DNA from: Brachionus rotundiformis
Taxonomy: Eukaryota > Rotifera > Eurotatoria > Ploima > Brachionidae
Length of the DNA stretch: 64,000 nucleotides
Assembly (NCBI GenBank): GCA_016802295.1
Contig: JAESIW010000065.1
Location: 434,001-498,000 of the forward strand
Reading direction: 5' to 3'
In this document: positions 37,694 through 49,500 of the stretch, in pieces
Position numbering within the stretch: position 1 is the stretch's first letter
How the letters are laid out: each line of letters begins with the position of its first letter
Program-made: the position numbers and the translations under genes
Notes under the pieces: model-generated
The model's input: only the letters and a program-made list of their open reading frames with translations
What the model was told of the DNA's origin: nothing
The model's database searches: none

Positions 37694-40564
37694 ATGGCAC
37701 AATTGTTCAGATTTTTATTCACCGATGACAGGTCCAGATCAGAAGTGTTCACTTTTATGATACCAAGTAACTTTATACTCGACATGGACACCGAATTAAA
37801 GTCACGTGACTTTACATCATCCAATCAAAAATGGTCTCTTTCGTTCCAAAAGAACAACGGGCACTTGAACACATTCTTGACTTTGAAAAGTGTCCACGAG
37901 GGTATGATGATTACTGCTGACTATGGCATTACCTTATTAAATCGTGAACACTTTACCAAAAACGAGAGCTTTACTGAAAAAAACACCAAATTCACATTTG
38001 ACAATCCCTCAAATGGTCGAAAAAGCTTTGTGTCAATAGAAGCTTTGTGCACCCTTGACTTTATGGACGAACGAGGCAACATTCAATGCGAGCTTGAGAT
38101 AAAAAATGTAAATACAGCATTTACTTATGACGCACAGATACCGCCTACACCGACATACATCCGCAACTCATCCGAGCTCAAGTACACTAGTGGCACGTTT
38201 TCGTTTGGCAATTACGAATGGAATATGTGCATTCAGCCAAAACTTGACTCCATGGGAAGCATAACATGTTTAAAATTTTATCTATGCCGTTTGTCATCAC
38301 TAGATCATTTGTGTCGCATCAGCTACCGCTACAAGTTTATCAATGGAGGCTTTGTGCACGACTCAGGCGTCATCGAACAGTATTCGGACATAAACGGCGC
38401 TTCTAATTCATATCGAATGGACAAGATTAAAGAACTACTCCAAATAACTGGAAAATTTGTCATCCGAATTGACCTATTGAAAATAAATAGTGTTTTCCCC
38501 ATTTTTCTTTACCCGTTTTCGCCACAACCACAGCCAGTGCATTTCTACGACCGAGACAGACAAGCTTGGATGATGGAATCTTGCATTGAAGATAATTGTT
38601 TTATCCTGAGACTTTTCTATACCGATATAAATAATATACCCAGTGGTTATGTTAGAGTTATGTCATTTAATATTTTAGTCCGAAATCAAAATTCGGCAGT
38701 TTATGTATTCAAAAAACCTGTTATTAAGTATTATTATAAACGCGAGTCTGATGATGGACTCGAAATAACAACAACTATAGATGTTAATGAGGTTAAAATT
38801 TAAATAATATATACATTTTTTATTTTTATTTTAATTATTGATTATTTTATTTTAAAGATTATGGCTGAAAACAGTGGATACTTGGACCAAGAAGGTTGTA
38901 TTACTATTGAAATGGAATTGTATTACAGCCATTTGTTGCATCAACCCGAATATAGCCATCTAGATGACATAATTAGAAAACAAAAATTACAGATGCAGTA
39001 TGTTAATTTTTTTACTCAGTGTATTTATTATACTGAATAAATAATTAAAGATTGTATCAAGGATTTCTTAGATTTCAATATCTGGTTCAAAGCTTCTTTT
39101 AGGGAAATAAAAATTAATTAAAAATTACTTAGATAAGAAAATATTCATTTTATCTATCTGAAAAAACATCACATTTAAGTCTTAAAATATTAATAAAATA
39201 ATTTTGCTTATTTTGCTATTATAATGTTAATTAATCTATTTTTTTATTTATATTAAGAATAATTATTCGAAAAGTTTTTCGAGGGCAGTTCTGAATGGCA
39301 GAGACTTCTTTTCAACCCACATGTTTGAAATACGATTAAATGAAAATTTGTTTTAATTAAATGTGTACCGTATGCCCTTGCAGTGAGTTGCGTGCCCTTA
39401 AACCCGAATATCAGGTTTTAAACCATGCGCCGACTACCATCTAACCCATGTTAAAATGATATTAATAAGAAGACCATGTCTTTAAACCTGGTATTCGGGT
39501 TTAAGGGCACGCATGTCACTGCAAGGGTATACGGTACAATAAAAGGAGAAAAAATAATATTTATATATAAGTAATTTATTTAGTTTGGAAGTGAAAAAAT
39601 TGAAGAAAATAACTAATGTATTTTTTTTAACACTGAAAGCACCAGAGAAGTCAATTTGACTTCTTTCGAGAATTTGAAGGCCTATAAATAATGACGGGAT
39701 AAAATTTTTCCATTCCATTAATTGTCTGTTAATTTATTTTATAAATATAAAATCTTGCACCCACTGCCATAATTAAATGGTATTTTTTTATAGAGTTTAA
39801 AAAAATTTAAAGAATTTTGCTGGTGTTTCTAGTGTTAATTTTATTAGTATTTCATTTTTTAAATTTAAGATGAAAAATATCTAATTAAAAAAATATTAAC
39901 AACAATTCAAAATTTTAAAAAAATTTTATCATCAAACGATATTTTAAGATTTAATGTAATTTTTACTTTCAGTCGAGAAATACAAGCTCTACAACAAGAG
40001 AACTATTCACTAGAAAAGCAGCTTCACGCGATTCAAGGCGCTAATATAAGCGTCACCCAACCACAAGGTGCAAGAACAAAGAGCTTTGAAAACGCTTCGG
40101 CCTCATCGACTTCCAGTAGTGGAGTCGGTACATCCATATCAAGTTTAAACACTCCAAATCACAATTTAGCCAATTCTAATCCCGCTACTCCGAATGTAGT
40201 AAAGAAATATTATGAACAAAAATATGGAAGTAATACCAACATGACGGGACCAGGAAATGGTACAATGACCAATGGACAGAATTTTATAGATAAAAATTCA
40301 CCAATGCAGCAAAAAATTGGAAATTCTCGGAATGGTTCTGGACTTTTTAATCAAGCGTTCAGCTCAAATGCTAACAATCAAATGCCCAACAATATGAATA
40401 ATTTTAATAACACAAACATGAATAATACAGATAATCCACTTGGTGCTGGATTTAGTTCTTTAACTTCCACATTTTCAAGTGGCATCGCAAATCTAAAATT
40501 AACAGCTTCAAATTTTCAAACGAATAAATTTACATCAAAGCTAATGAATCCATTTTCGTCATAA
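37694..40564 (+). CDS. Protein with tandem MATH/TRAF-like domains and C-terminal coiled coil
   Basis: Three exons join in phase: 37694-38791, 38858-38997 and 39973-40564, giving 609 residues. Residues about 17-140 look like a MATH domain (FTFMIPSNF, then QKWSLSF, ITLLNRE and a closing CELEIKN). A second, weaker repeat covers about 165-260 (FSFGNYEWNMCI) and a third about 283-390 (WMMESC, MSFNILVRNQ, closing SGYLDQEGCITIEMEL). The third domain is complete only if the first two exons are joined, which is the main reason for treating them as one gene. The donor there, GAG-GTTAAA, is weak. A coiled coil (about 395-430) and an Asn/Ser/Gly-rich tail follow. MATH domains bind peptide ligands or receptors. 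I do not recognise an orthologue. The frame also extends upstream to 37514 but that part looks like 5' UTR. Confidence 0.65.
39368..39534. mobile_element. TA-flanked MITE with long terminal inverted repeats
   Basis: A 167-bp palindromic element inside the second intron of the MATH-repeat gene. Arms of about 57 bp (from CCGTATGCCCTTGCAGTGA on the left and its inverse on the right) differ at only a few positions. TA dinucleotides flank both ends (39366-39367 and 39535-39536), as left by Tc1/mariner-type insertion. It has no coding capacity, so its mobility would depend on a transposase elsewhere. The close match of the arms suggests recent activity. A diverged relative sits at 25345-25536. Confidence 0.8.
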
Positions 40565-40969
40565 AATTATTTTTTTATTTACTTTTTAAACTAAATCAAT
40601 ATATAATTTTTAGTTTTTAATTTTGCAAATCTAATTTTTGTTGATTTTTGTATTTTTAAATTATATCCCAAAAAAATTTATTTATTAAAGATTAATTTTA
40701 AAAAATTTTTTAATTTGTATTATCTTGTCTCTTTTGAAGTTGTGTTTAATTTTTAATTAAAACTAAAATTGTTATATTTCTAAATGAAATATCTTTTAGG
40801 TTAGGATTATAGTTTTTGTTTATTTTATAGTTTTTATGATAAAAGGAATGGTGATTATATTTATTCAAAGTAATTTGTTTTTAATATTTATTAAGATATA
40901 AGATAAAAAGTAAAAAATTAATTAAAAACGCTAATATGATAGAGTGTATAATATAAATAAAGGGAGTAT
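40565..40969. other. Convergent 3' regions
   Basis: About 400 bases between the MATH-repeat gene and the unknown minus-strand gene. Only AT-rich 3' UTR-like sequence is seen. Confidence 0.5.
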
Positions 40970-41653
40970 TTACACAAAATATGTGACAAGATCGCCACAA
41001 TTTACGAAGTTATTCTCATTCAATTTTCTTAGTCTATTCGAATGAGAAATTTTTGGAATGTAGACGGCGTCCATTCCGGGATCACAATCTGACACACTTT
41101 TGCACGCTTTTGATGAATAAATTTGTACAGGTATTTTTGATTGAACATTCTGTTCTTCTTGAGCCAATGGTTTTTTAAATTTTTTGTTTATTTTTTTGAC
41201 CAACTTTGAAGAAAATGGTCGCATTAGATAACTTATTACATGTTTACAATTGATAGCTGCGTTCGAGTCAGATTTTTTTTCGGACACGTCGGACGATTGA
41301 TGAAGTTTATCTTCCTCAATCGGAGAACCATTACTCAATTCAGTAAGATTAGATTCCATGTTTTGGTGAGTTGTGAAAAGCAGACAAGAATCTGGTAAAT
41401 CAAAGCCATCAGAATAAATTGGATCTAAAACACTATTCTTTGATTTGACAGATAAGGGACTTTGGTTACGGGGAAAAAGTCCTTGCGAAGCAACCCTGGG
41501 AATGGATTGTTCCAAAGAAAATTCTTCACTGTACGGATCTAAGTAACAGTTACTTAGATTAAGTTCAGACCAAGTGTCAGGCGAGTATTTCAAATCGGAT
41601 GGATCGATGAAAGCTGAATTGAAAATTTCTTCACATTCCAAATTGTATTCCAT
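40970..41653 (-). CDS. Uncharacterised protein, single exon
   Basis: One uninterrupted frame of 227 codons from ATG to TAA, clearly less AT-rich than its flanks and with normal codon use, so probably real. The first 100 residues are acidic and rich in Ser, Asn and Pro (for example DPSDLKYSPDTWSELN). A basic helix with KLVKKINKKFKKP lies at about 150-162. The last 50 residues (DPGMDAVYIPKISHSNRLRK) look more ordered and could be a conserved motif. There is no signal peptide, membrane segment or recognised domain. It faces the first aminopeptidase gene across about 600 bases of shared upstream DNA. Confidence 0.55.
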   Translation of the reverse strand: MEYNLECEEIFNSAFIDPSDLKYSPDTWSELNLSNCYLDPYSEEFSLEQSIPRVASQGLFPRNQSPLSVKSKNSVLDPIYSDGFDLPDSCLLFTTHQNMESNLTELSNGSPIEEDKLHQSSDVSEKKSDSNAAINCKHVISYLMRPFSSKLVKKINKKFKKPLAQEEQNVQSKIPVQIYSSKACKSVSDCDPGMDAVYIPKISHSNRLRKLNENNFVNCGDLVTYFV

Positions 41654-42247
41654 TTTAGATTGTCTTTTATTAATCAGCTCTGACTTAAATATTATTTTGA
41701 AGCAAAACTAATTAATGAGTTTGAAATCGATCGAAATACCTTTAAAAGAAAAGATTAGATAAAAGAATATTTAGTTAATTGATTAAAAGTTGCGTTGCTT
41801 GATTGGTGTCCAAATTTTGTATGAACCAAAAATCAATGTAGGGCGATTGATATGTGTAAATAATTGTTTTAAAAAAAATTGTTGAGTAAACACATGAGTA
41901 GATGAGAGTATTTATATTTTTTTACCAGGTAGAAAAAAGTTACAATTAGTAAAGTTTGCGAAGTCCAATAATTAAAAATCAATCAATCAATTTATTTGTT
42001 AGGCTATTTAATTAGATAGTACTCGAATATTGACTAGTAAAAGGAAACCAAATAATTTAGCTAATTAAAAAAAGTTTGTCAATTAGTAAATATTCGTAAG
42101 CAAACTATATCTATATCATAATTATATTATAATCTTTAACTTTATCACTAAGTGATATCCTCCCTTATCTATTTTTAAGATTTTTATGTATTTAATTTAA
42201 ATTCTCGTGAAAATTTAATCATAAAGTTTATTTAAAAGTTATATACA
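41654..42247. promoter_or_regulatory. Divergent upstream region between unknown gene and first aminopeptidase P gene
   Basis: About 590 bases between divergent genes. Several GATA-type sites (GATA or TATC cores, such as CTTATCTA near 42164) occur in the last 120 bases before the aminopeptidase start. GATA cores are common by chance in AT-rich DNA, so regulation by GATA factors is only a suggestion. Confidence 0.35.
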
Positions 42248-45200
42248 ATGTTTAATAAAATTTTAATTGTTTTCTTTATCAGTACAATCACGAATATAAT
42301 CACGGTAATTGACCAATTTGATCAATTATTAAAAAAATATTTAAGTAAGCAATATTTGATTGATACTTTATATGAAGGGACAGAGTACTCCCGGTGAAAG
42401 ATTGGATAAGTTAAGAAATTTGATGCAAGCTAATGGATATGCTGCTTGTATTATTCGTAAGCCTTTTAGCTTTATAAAAACTACAACCATAAATTTTTTT
42501 TGTCCAAAAGCCCAAGCTGATGAACATTTGAGTGAATATGTATCTGATTATGATAAGAGAAGAGGCTGGCTGAGTGGTATGGAATTTGAATTTTTATTAG
42601 GATCATTTAATATCATTTTATTTTTCAAATTAATCAAAAGATTTTACTGGATCGGCTGGTACTGCTGTGGTTACAAAAAATTTGGCAGCATTATGGACCG
42701 ATAGCCGATATTATTTACAAGCAGAGGATCAACTTGATCTTGATTTTTGGCTATTAATGAAAGGATGTATATAAAAAATATTTTTAATAAAAAGTTATCT
42801 TTTAATTTTATAATATTAAGCTGACGAAAGCACTCCAAAAATCGAAGAGTGGTTAAAAAGTAATTTAGATTCTGGTGAAAAGGTGGCAATGAATTTTAAA
42901 TTCTCATCTGTCGGTAAGCTAAATATTAATTATTAAAAATTCAATCAATAAATTAATTTGTTATAAGATACTTGGCAGAATTATGAGAGAGTATTGAATG
43001 CCTCGAGAATTAATCTGATTAGTCCCGACAAGGATTTGATAGACGAAATTTGGCCTGAAAGTGAACGGCCCGAAAAGCCAAATAGCACTATTTACATTCA
43101 TGATATAAAATTTGCTGGTATGTAGTCTTTATTAAGTTTATTATTTTATTACCTAGTTTCAATTAATGTTTAACATATTATAAAATATATGAAATTTTAT
43201 CAGTTTTATTGTTTATACTTGTCTTTTATGCTTTTATTTTTATTCATTATATTTAAAAATAATTGCTGGAATTCTAATAAAAAATAAATCTTGATATATT
43301 GATATATTGATATAACTGATGTTCAAAAATTAAAAGTATATAAAGATTAAAAAATTTATTCAGTTGACATTGTTGTTAAGTAAATCGTTAAAACTTTTAC
43401 AAGAAATGAGAAAACCATGCTTTAATTTATTTGGATCTAATTTAAACAATTAATAATTAATGTTTATTGAGCATTAAGCGAAATTAAGAGCTTTTTAGTT
43501 TAGATTGATATAAATGAATTACAAAACAATAGTCATAATAAAGATATTTTATTAGGTCATTATCATTGTCTTTTTTACGTATCAATTTCTGAGAGTTTTG
43601 TGGATACAAAAATCAGCAGCCGACCGAACCGAATAATTTCGATTAAAATTTTTTTACCTTATAGTTGAAAATATTTATAAAGCGTTTTACTTTTCATAAT
43701 GTAAATATTATAGTTTTTTATTTTATTAAAATTTTACAAAATGATTTTTAAAATTCTTATTATTCCAAAATTCACAATGACTGAAATACTAAACGAAAAA
43801 AAAATAAAAAGATTTCAAAAATTATTAAAAAGTCTGTAAAAAAGACTATTTCTATTATTTCCTGATGTACCAATTTTTCTAATTCAATTTTAATGTAAAA
43901 TTTAGATCTAAATACAAAAAATAAAACATCTATTTTAAGGCTTGACATGGAAACAAAAAGTTGAACAAGTGCAAGAGAAACTAAGAGTTTCTTCTGCTGA
44001 TTACTTTGTAGTAACAGCTCTAGATGAGATAGCTTGGGTTTTTAATTTAAGAGCGGCAGATGTTCCAAATAATCCAATGTTTTTTTCATACGCAATTATT
44101 TTTGCCGATACAACCTTAAACACTCACCGGTAAAACATAGGAATCAAATTTCAAAAAAAACCTTTCTAATCTTTACTTAGACTGTACATAGAGTCAGGAA
44201 GAGTAAACAGTCTATTGGATCACTTGGATGGAGTCGATATTAGACCTTATGGTCAAATTTTCAATGATATTATGCAAGATTCTCTCAACAATTTCAAAAT
44301 ATGGATATCTCCAAAATCTTCCTATGCAATTTATAAATCTGTCACCAATAAGGTAACCACAATCTAGGTAAATTATTCAGTATTTAATTGTTTTAGAATC
44401 TTATGGTAAACAAACCATCGCCTATAAGATCATTAAAAGCTCGTAAAAATGAAGTTGAATTAAGAAATTTAAGGGAATGTCATGTAAATAATCAAAACTT
44501 GAATTAAAAATATATATTTATGATCATTTTTTAGATTAGAGACTCAGTGGCACGAATTAGACATATGTATTGGCTAGAGAACGAAGTAAAAAAAGGTACA
44601 GTAACAGAAATGTCATCGGCTGACAAATTGGAACAAATTCAAAGAGAAGATTCATATTTTAAGATGAAAAGTTTTTATTCTATATCAGCTGTTGGTAAAA
44701 ACGCCGCAGTTATTCATTATTCAACGAGCCAAGGAGACAATTCAACACTAACTTTGGATAAAATTTACCTTTTGGATGCAGGTGGAAATTATCTAGATTG
44801 CACCAGTGACATCACCAGAACTCATTACTATGGAAATCCACCATCTGAAATTAGAGTAGATTTAATTAATTTAGAAAAATAATTGAATATTTGTATTCAA
44901 AAGGATTCTTATACCAAAGTTTTGCAAGGATCGATAAATCTGGCAAATATTGTTTTTCCGACTGGGGTTTATGGACGTGAATTGGACGTTTTGGCCAGAT
45001 CAGCTCTATGGAAAGATGGTCTTGATTATGGACATGGAACAGGGTAAAGATCAAAGTTATTAGATTTAGCCAAATATTTAATTAATGAAAAACCATAGAC
45101 ACGGAATTGGTTATTTTTTGTCTGTCCATGAAAACCCACCGAGAACTAACTACAATTCGAGGACTTCGGATGATGAGTTTTTTGAGCCTGGCATGATCCA

Positions 45201-45714
45201 ATCAGATGGTACAAAAGATTGTCAATTATTTTATTTAATTTCATATTTAATTTAGAGCCTGGTTATTACGAGGATGGTTTCTATGGAATTCGATTGGAAA
45301 CAGACATTGAAGCAGTAGTAGCTGATACACCAGTTAATTTTAAATTTTATTTTAATTAAAGAAATTATTTTTATTTAATTTAAGTTCAATTTTCGAGGTA
45401 AAAAGTATCTAAAATTCAATTCATTGAACTTTGTACCTTTTGAAAAAAACTTAATCAATGAATGTCTTTTGACTAATGAACAAGTCGATTGGCTGAACAA
45501 GTACAATGAGGATACGCGAAACAAAATTTTACCAAAACTTGAAAAATATCCACAGATAAGAGAATATCTTTTGATGAAAACTGAGCCATTCAAATACTCA
45601 CACACGTATAGTCATTGTCCTAGTTACCAGAAAAGTGCTTCGCCAATTCATTTTGACTTTACCATCTTTATTTTTATGACCGTATTCTGTTTAAGCTCAA
45701 TTTTTGCAATTTGA
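42248..45714 (+). CDS. XPNPEP2: Xaa-Pro aminopeptidase 2-like, GPI-anchored (copy A)
   Basis: Membrane aminopeptidase P: removes an N-terminal residue that precedes proline, using two metal ions, at the outer cell surface. Fourteen exons join in phase: 42248-42304, 42378-42456, 42511-42576, 42641-42766, 42821-42913, 42968-43117, 43940-44129, 44181-44352, 44397-44483, 44535-44855, 44904-45043, 45099-45208, 45256-45332 and 45385-45714, giving 665 residues (human XPNPEP2 674). There is a signal peptide at the start and a hydrophobic C-terminal tail (about 647-665), as for GPI attachment. All five metal ligands are present: Asp in LLDAGGNY, Asp in CTSDITRT, His in GTGHGIG, Glu in DEPGYYEDG and Glu in IRLETD. 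It is followed 250 bases later by copy B. A poly(A) signal is at 45755-45760. Confidence 0.95.
43290..43314. repeat. Short tandem repeat (TTGATATA)x3 in aminopeptidase A intron
   Basis: Three tandem copies of an 8-mer inside the 822-base sixth intron of copy A. It is probably slippage with no function. Confidence 0.7.
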
Positions 45715-45964
45715 AAATATAGTTGAAAAAAACTCTTATGAACTAATTTTCAAAAATAAAATTATCTAATTTTTGAACAAATCTAAACAATTTATTAAAT
45801 TAAATGCCAGCTAAAATAATAATAAAAAATTATCTAATCATTTTAAATTTTATCTTATGACTTTTAAAAAGAAAATCAAGAAAATGCAAAAATAAATAAA
45901 AAAATTTCAAGTAAAAATAAAATCATTTTAATTTAATTAAATAAGAAATAAGAAATTTTATAAA

Positions 45965-48444
45965 ATGATAAATGTCATTATTAAGATTGGTTTATTATTG
46001 GCCTTAATCGACTGCACTAGAGTAATTATATTAATTAAACTAGAAATTTAAATAAAAATATTCTTTATGTATGTTAGGCAAATCTTTCTATGAAAGATAA
46101 ACTGACCAGATTAAGGACCAAAATGAAAGAAATGGATTTTAGTGCAGTTATAATACGTAAATATGATAATAAATTTATTTAATTAAAGTATCCTTGAATT
46201 TATATAAAAAAGCATCCGAGGATGAACATCAGAGCGAATATGTTAGCGAACATGATGAAAGAAGAGCTTGGATTTCGGGCTTTACTGGCTCAGCTGGTAC
46301 AGCAGTAGTCACCGAAAATGATGCTGCTTTATGGACAGACAGTCGTTACTACATTCAAGCTATTAATGAACTCGATAAAGAATTTTGGGCCCAAATGAAT
46401 GCTTGTAATTAAAAATTTTTCATTGTACATTTTGTTTTATTTAAAATTTTTTACCCAAAGCTGAGTCAACAACTTTAAGAATTGAGCAATGGCTGCCAAC
46501 TAAGCTATCTAGTGGTCAAAAAGTTGCACTCAATGCCAGATTTTCTTCCATTTGTAATTAAAAATTAATCTAAAAAAATCTAGAAAATTATTGTTTGATT
46601 AAAGCTTCATGGCAAAACATGGAAAGTGAATTGAACAAATCAAAAATATTATTACTTAGTCCCGATAATGATTTAATTGATTTGATTTGGCCTGACGATG
46701 AACGACCATCAAAACCGAATTCAGAAATTAAAATTCATGACACTAAATTTTCGGGAAAAACTTGGCAAACCAAAATTCAGGAAGTAAGAAAAGAGTTAGA
46801 AGAAAACGAAGCTGATATATTCGTAGTCACTGCTTTGGATGAAATAGCTTGGCTTTTTAATCTAAGGGCTGCTGATATACCATATAATCCTATGCTCTTT
46901 GCCTACGCAATAGTTTCTAAAACAACTGTAGAAATGTACATTGAGCAAAATAGAGTTGATGATAATATAAAAAAGCACTTAGAGGGAGTTTTGTTAAGAG
47001 ATTATGATCAAATTATAAAAGAAATAGAAAACTATTCTTCCAAAGGATTCAAAATATGGGTTTCTCCTATGTCATCTTATGCAGTCTACAATGCTGTTTC
47101 AGACAAAGCTTTACTAGTAAGCAAGGCATCACCAGTCCGGTCATTGAAGGCTAGAAAAAATCCAACTGAGGTTGAAAATTTGAAAAAGTGTCATATTAGA
47201 GATTCAGCTGCGCGCGTAAGACATATGTATTGGATGGAAGAAGAAATGAAAAATGGAAACAAAATATCTGAAAAGTTAGCATCCAGAAAGCTCGAAGAAA
47301 TTCAAAAGTAAATTTAAAAATTTTATGCCCAGTAATCTAGATCTTAGTAAAACACATTTTAAAGAGAAGATGAATTATTTGCTATGCTTAGTTTTGATTC
47401 AATTGCCGCTGCTGGTAAATCTTATGGTAAAAATGAATAAACTAAAAGCTAATGCAGACTTTTAAAAGGTGCAAATGCTGCTATTGTACACTATTCAACA
47501 GAAAAAAATGGCCAAGAAATGCTAACAAATGAGAAGATATTTTTACTGGACGCTGGAGCTAACTATCAAGATGGTACAACAGATATTACTCGAACTCATT
47601 TTTTTGGTCAACCTTCTCGCAAAATAAAAGTTTGAAAAAAAACTATTTAAATTTTATTCCAATTTTTTTTTCAGCTAGCGTATACTAAAGTATTACAAGG
47701 ATCAATCGATTTGGCAAAAACAATTTTTCCTACAGGAGTTTTGGGAAGATCATTGGACGTCGAAGCAAGAAAGGAGTTATGGAAGTCAGGATTAGATTAT
47801 GGACACGGCACCGGTCATGGAATAGGATATTTTCTTTCAGTACACGAAGCTCCGCCATCAGTTTCTTACAACTCAAGAAGCACTTTTGATGAGCCTTTGG
47901 ACATTGGAATGGTCCTTTCTGATGGTATTTAGTTTTTAGTAAGATTGAATAAATAATGTAATTTTAAAAAATTTTTTTAGAGCCCGGTTATTACGAAGAT
48001 AACCAATTTGGAATTAGACTAGAAACCGATCTTTTGGTTGAAGAGGCTAAAACTGAAGTAAGATAGAGGTTTTTTTATTTTTTGATAATTTATCTTATCT
48101 ATATTAAGTTCTCGTATGGTAAGAGAAAAAGTTTAAAATTTACTTGTCTAAATTATGTTCCATTTGAAAAAAAATTAATTGATGAGTGCTTGCTTACTGT
48201 TGATCAGGTTGACTGGTTAAATGAATACAATAGACAAACAAGGTCTTATCTAAGCCCGCTTCTAGAAAAATATCCACAAGTTAAAAATTATTTGATGGAA
48301 AAAACAGAGCCATTTAAATATGCACATGCTTATGAACATTGTCCAACATATATCAGACAAAATAATAACGCTGCACTTAATTTATTTTCTTTTAAATTTT
48401 TTACAATGCTAGCTTCAGTTCATCTGATGAGATTATTTTTTTGA
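45965..48444 (+). CDS. XPNPEP2: Xaa-Pro aminopeptidase 2-like, GPI-anchored (copy B)
   Basis: Tandem paralogue of copy A with the same predicted activity and location. Ten exons join in phase: 45965-46021, 46078-46156, 46213-46404, 46461-46553, 46605-47307, 47365-47414, 47469-47629, 47675-47924, 47981-48057 and 48109-48444, again 665 residues. It has a signal peptide, the creatinase-like N-terminal domains (FTGSAGTAVV, VTALDEIAWLFNLRAAD) and a pita-bread C-terminal domain with all five metal ligands (LLDAGANY, TTDITRT, GTGHGIG, DEPGYYED, IRLETD). The C-terminus is hydrophobic (about 649-665), consistent with a GPI signal. It lacks six introns found in copy A and has two of its own. A poly(A) signal is at 48485-48490. 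Confidence 0.95.
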
Positions 48445-48589
48445 TTAAAATACAAATTTATTTTTAAGAATCAAAAACTCAACAAATAAAGATATATCTA
48501 AAAAATTAATTCTAATAAAAATTTGATTAGACGAAAAATTTTGATTAAATTCGAAATGAAATAATAAAAATAATAAGGGGTCTTTTATA

Positions 48590-49113
48590 CTCATCTGTTT
48601 GAGGTTAGGGACGAGATTTTGATGCACCATTTCTCGCGATTCTCCGACACATTCACCCATTTGGACCAGAAAATTCCAGCTCTCTCACAGTCCTCTTTTA
48701 AGCAATATGTCCACTCTCTTTCTGGTCTTCCTCTTCCACGCTTTCCACTTGAAATATCATCAAATAGAACAATCTTTGGTAAACTACTTAGTTTTTGATA
48801 GTCAGAAGGACTGCATGTCCACGACTCTCCACCGTAAATGGTAGTTGCCTTTACTGTAGCTAAATAAATCTAAAACTAATTTCCGGCTTATTCCATATTG
48901 AATTCAAGCACTGAAATCTCTGAACTCGATTTCGAATCGTTTGTCACACGAAATCCCAGGTATATAAAATGGTCAACTTGTTCAACCTCTTCAGCCCTGA
49001 TTCTTAGAGTCTCGCGTACTGCATCTTTAACATTAATTGAAATCTTTTTAGCCTTCATGATGTTGATCTTCAGTCCCCACTTAAGCATGGTCACATCAAG
49101 TCGTTTCAAATGA
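48590..49113 (-). mobile_element. Decayed non-LTR retrotransposon (LINE) fragment
   Basis: Reading from 49113 downward, the minus strand encodes the end of a reverse transcriptase: KWGLKINIMKAKKISI, then VEQVDHFIYLGFRVTNDS with the typical YLG motif. After stops and a likely deletion comes IYGGESWTC, then GRGRPEREWTYCLKEDC and W..W.....NREKW, the usual C-terminal block of such proteins. The catalytic core is absent and the frame is broken in several places, so it is an inactive, 5'-truncated copy. It lies between the second aminopeptidase gene and a relic of a third. Confidence 0.8.
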
Positions 49114-49140
49114 AATAATTAAAGTAAAAATATGTTTTTC

Positions 49141-49239
49141 TCAGGAATTTTGAAAATATCATATGAAGTCGAAGCAATAAAGAAGTTATGGAAGTCAGGA
49201 TTAGACATGACGAATCTTTTTATTGAAGAGACTACAACT
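49141..49239 (+). pseudogene. Relic of a third aminopeptidase P copy
   Basis: 49141-49205 matches copy B at about 47735-47800 (shared core GTCGAAGCAA...GTTATGGAAGTCAGGATTAGA) at roughly 86% by eye. It is joined directly to 49207-49239, which matches the later exon around 48023-48054 (ATCTTTT-ATTGAAGAG-ACTA). Everything between the two segments, including the metal-binding His and Glu exons and an intron, is missing. It shows that a third copy once lay downstream of the pair. Confidence 0.75.
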
Positions 49240-49500
49240 TAACTATATTTGAAAGATTCAGATTTCGATAAATATTGTTTCTTATTATTTATAGATAATT
49301 TTCTTAAATAAAACTATTTGATTTAAAATTAATTTTCTAAAAATCAAAAAATATGAAGAAAATTTAAAAAATAAAAATTGTATAGATAATTTTTCACAAT
49401 CTAAAAAATCATCATCACTGCGAACCATGACTTGTTTTTGTGTACTTAGATTAATTCTAGCACTATTGTCTCTTTTATCAATAAGATTCTAAGCACGATT

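Noticed and set aside
38861..40564. Separate gene starting with ATG at 38861
   Set aside because: The preceding bases form a splice acceptor, the phase fits the upstream exon, and the first residues complete a MATH domain.
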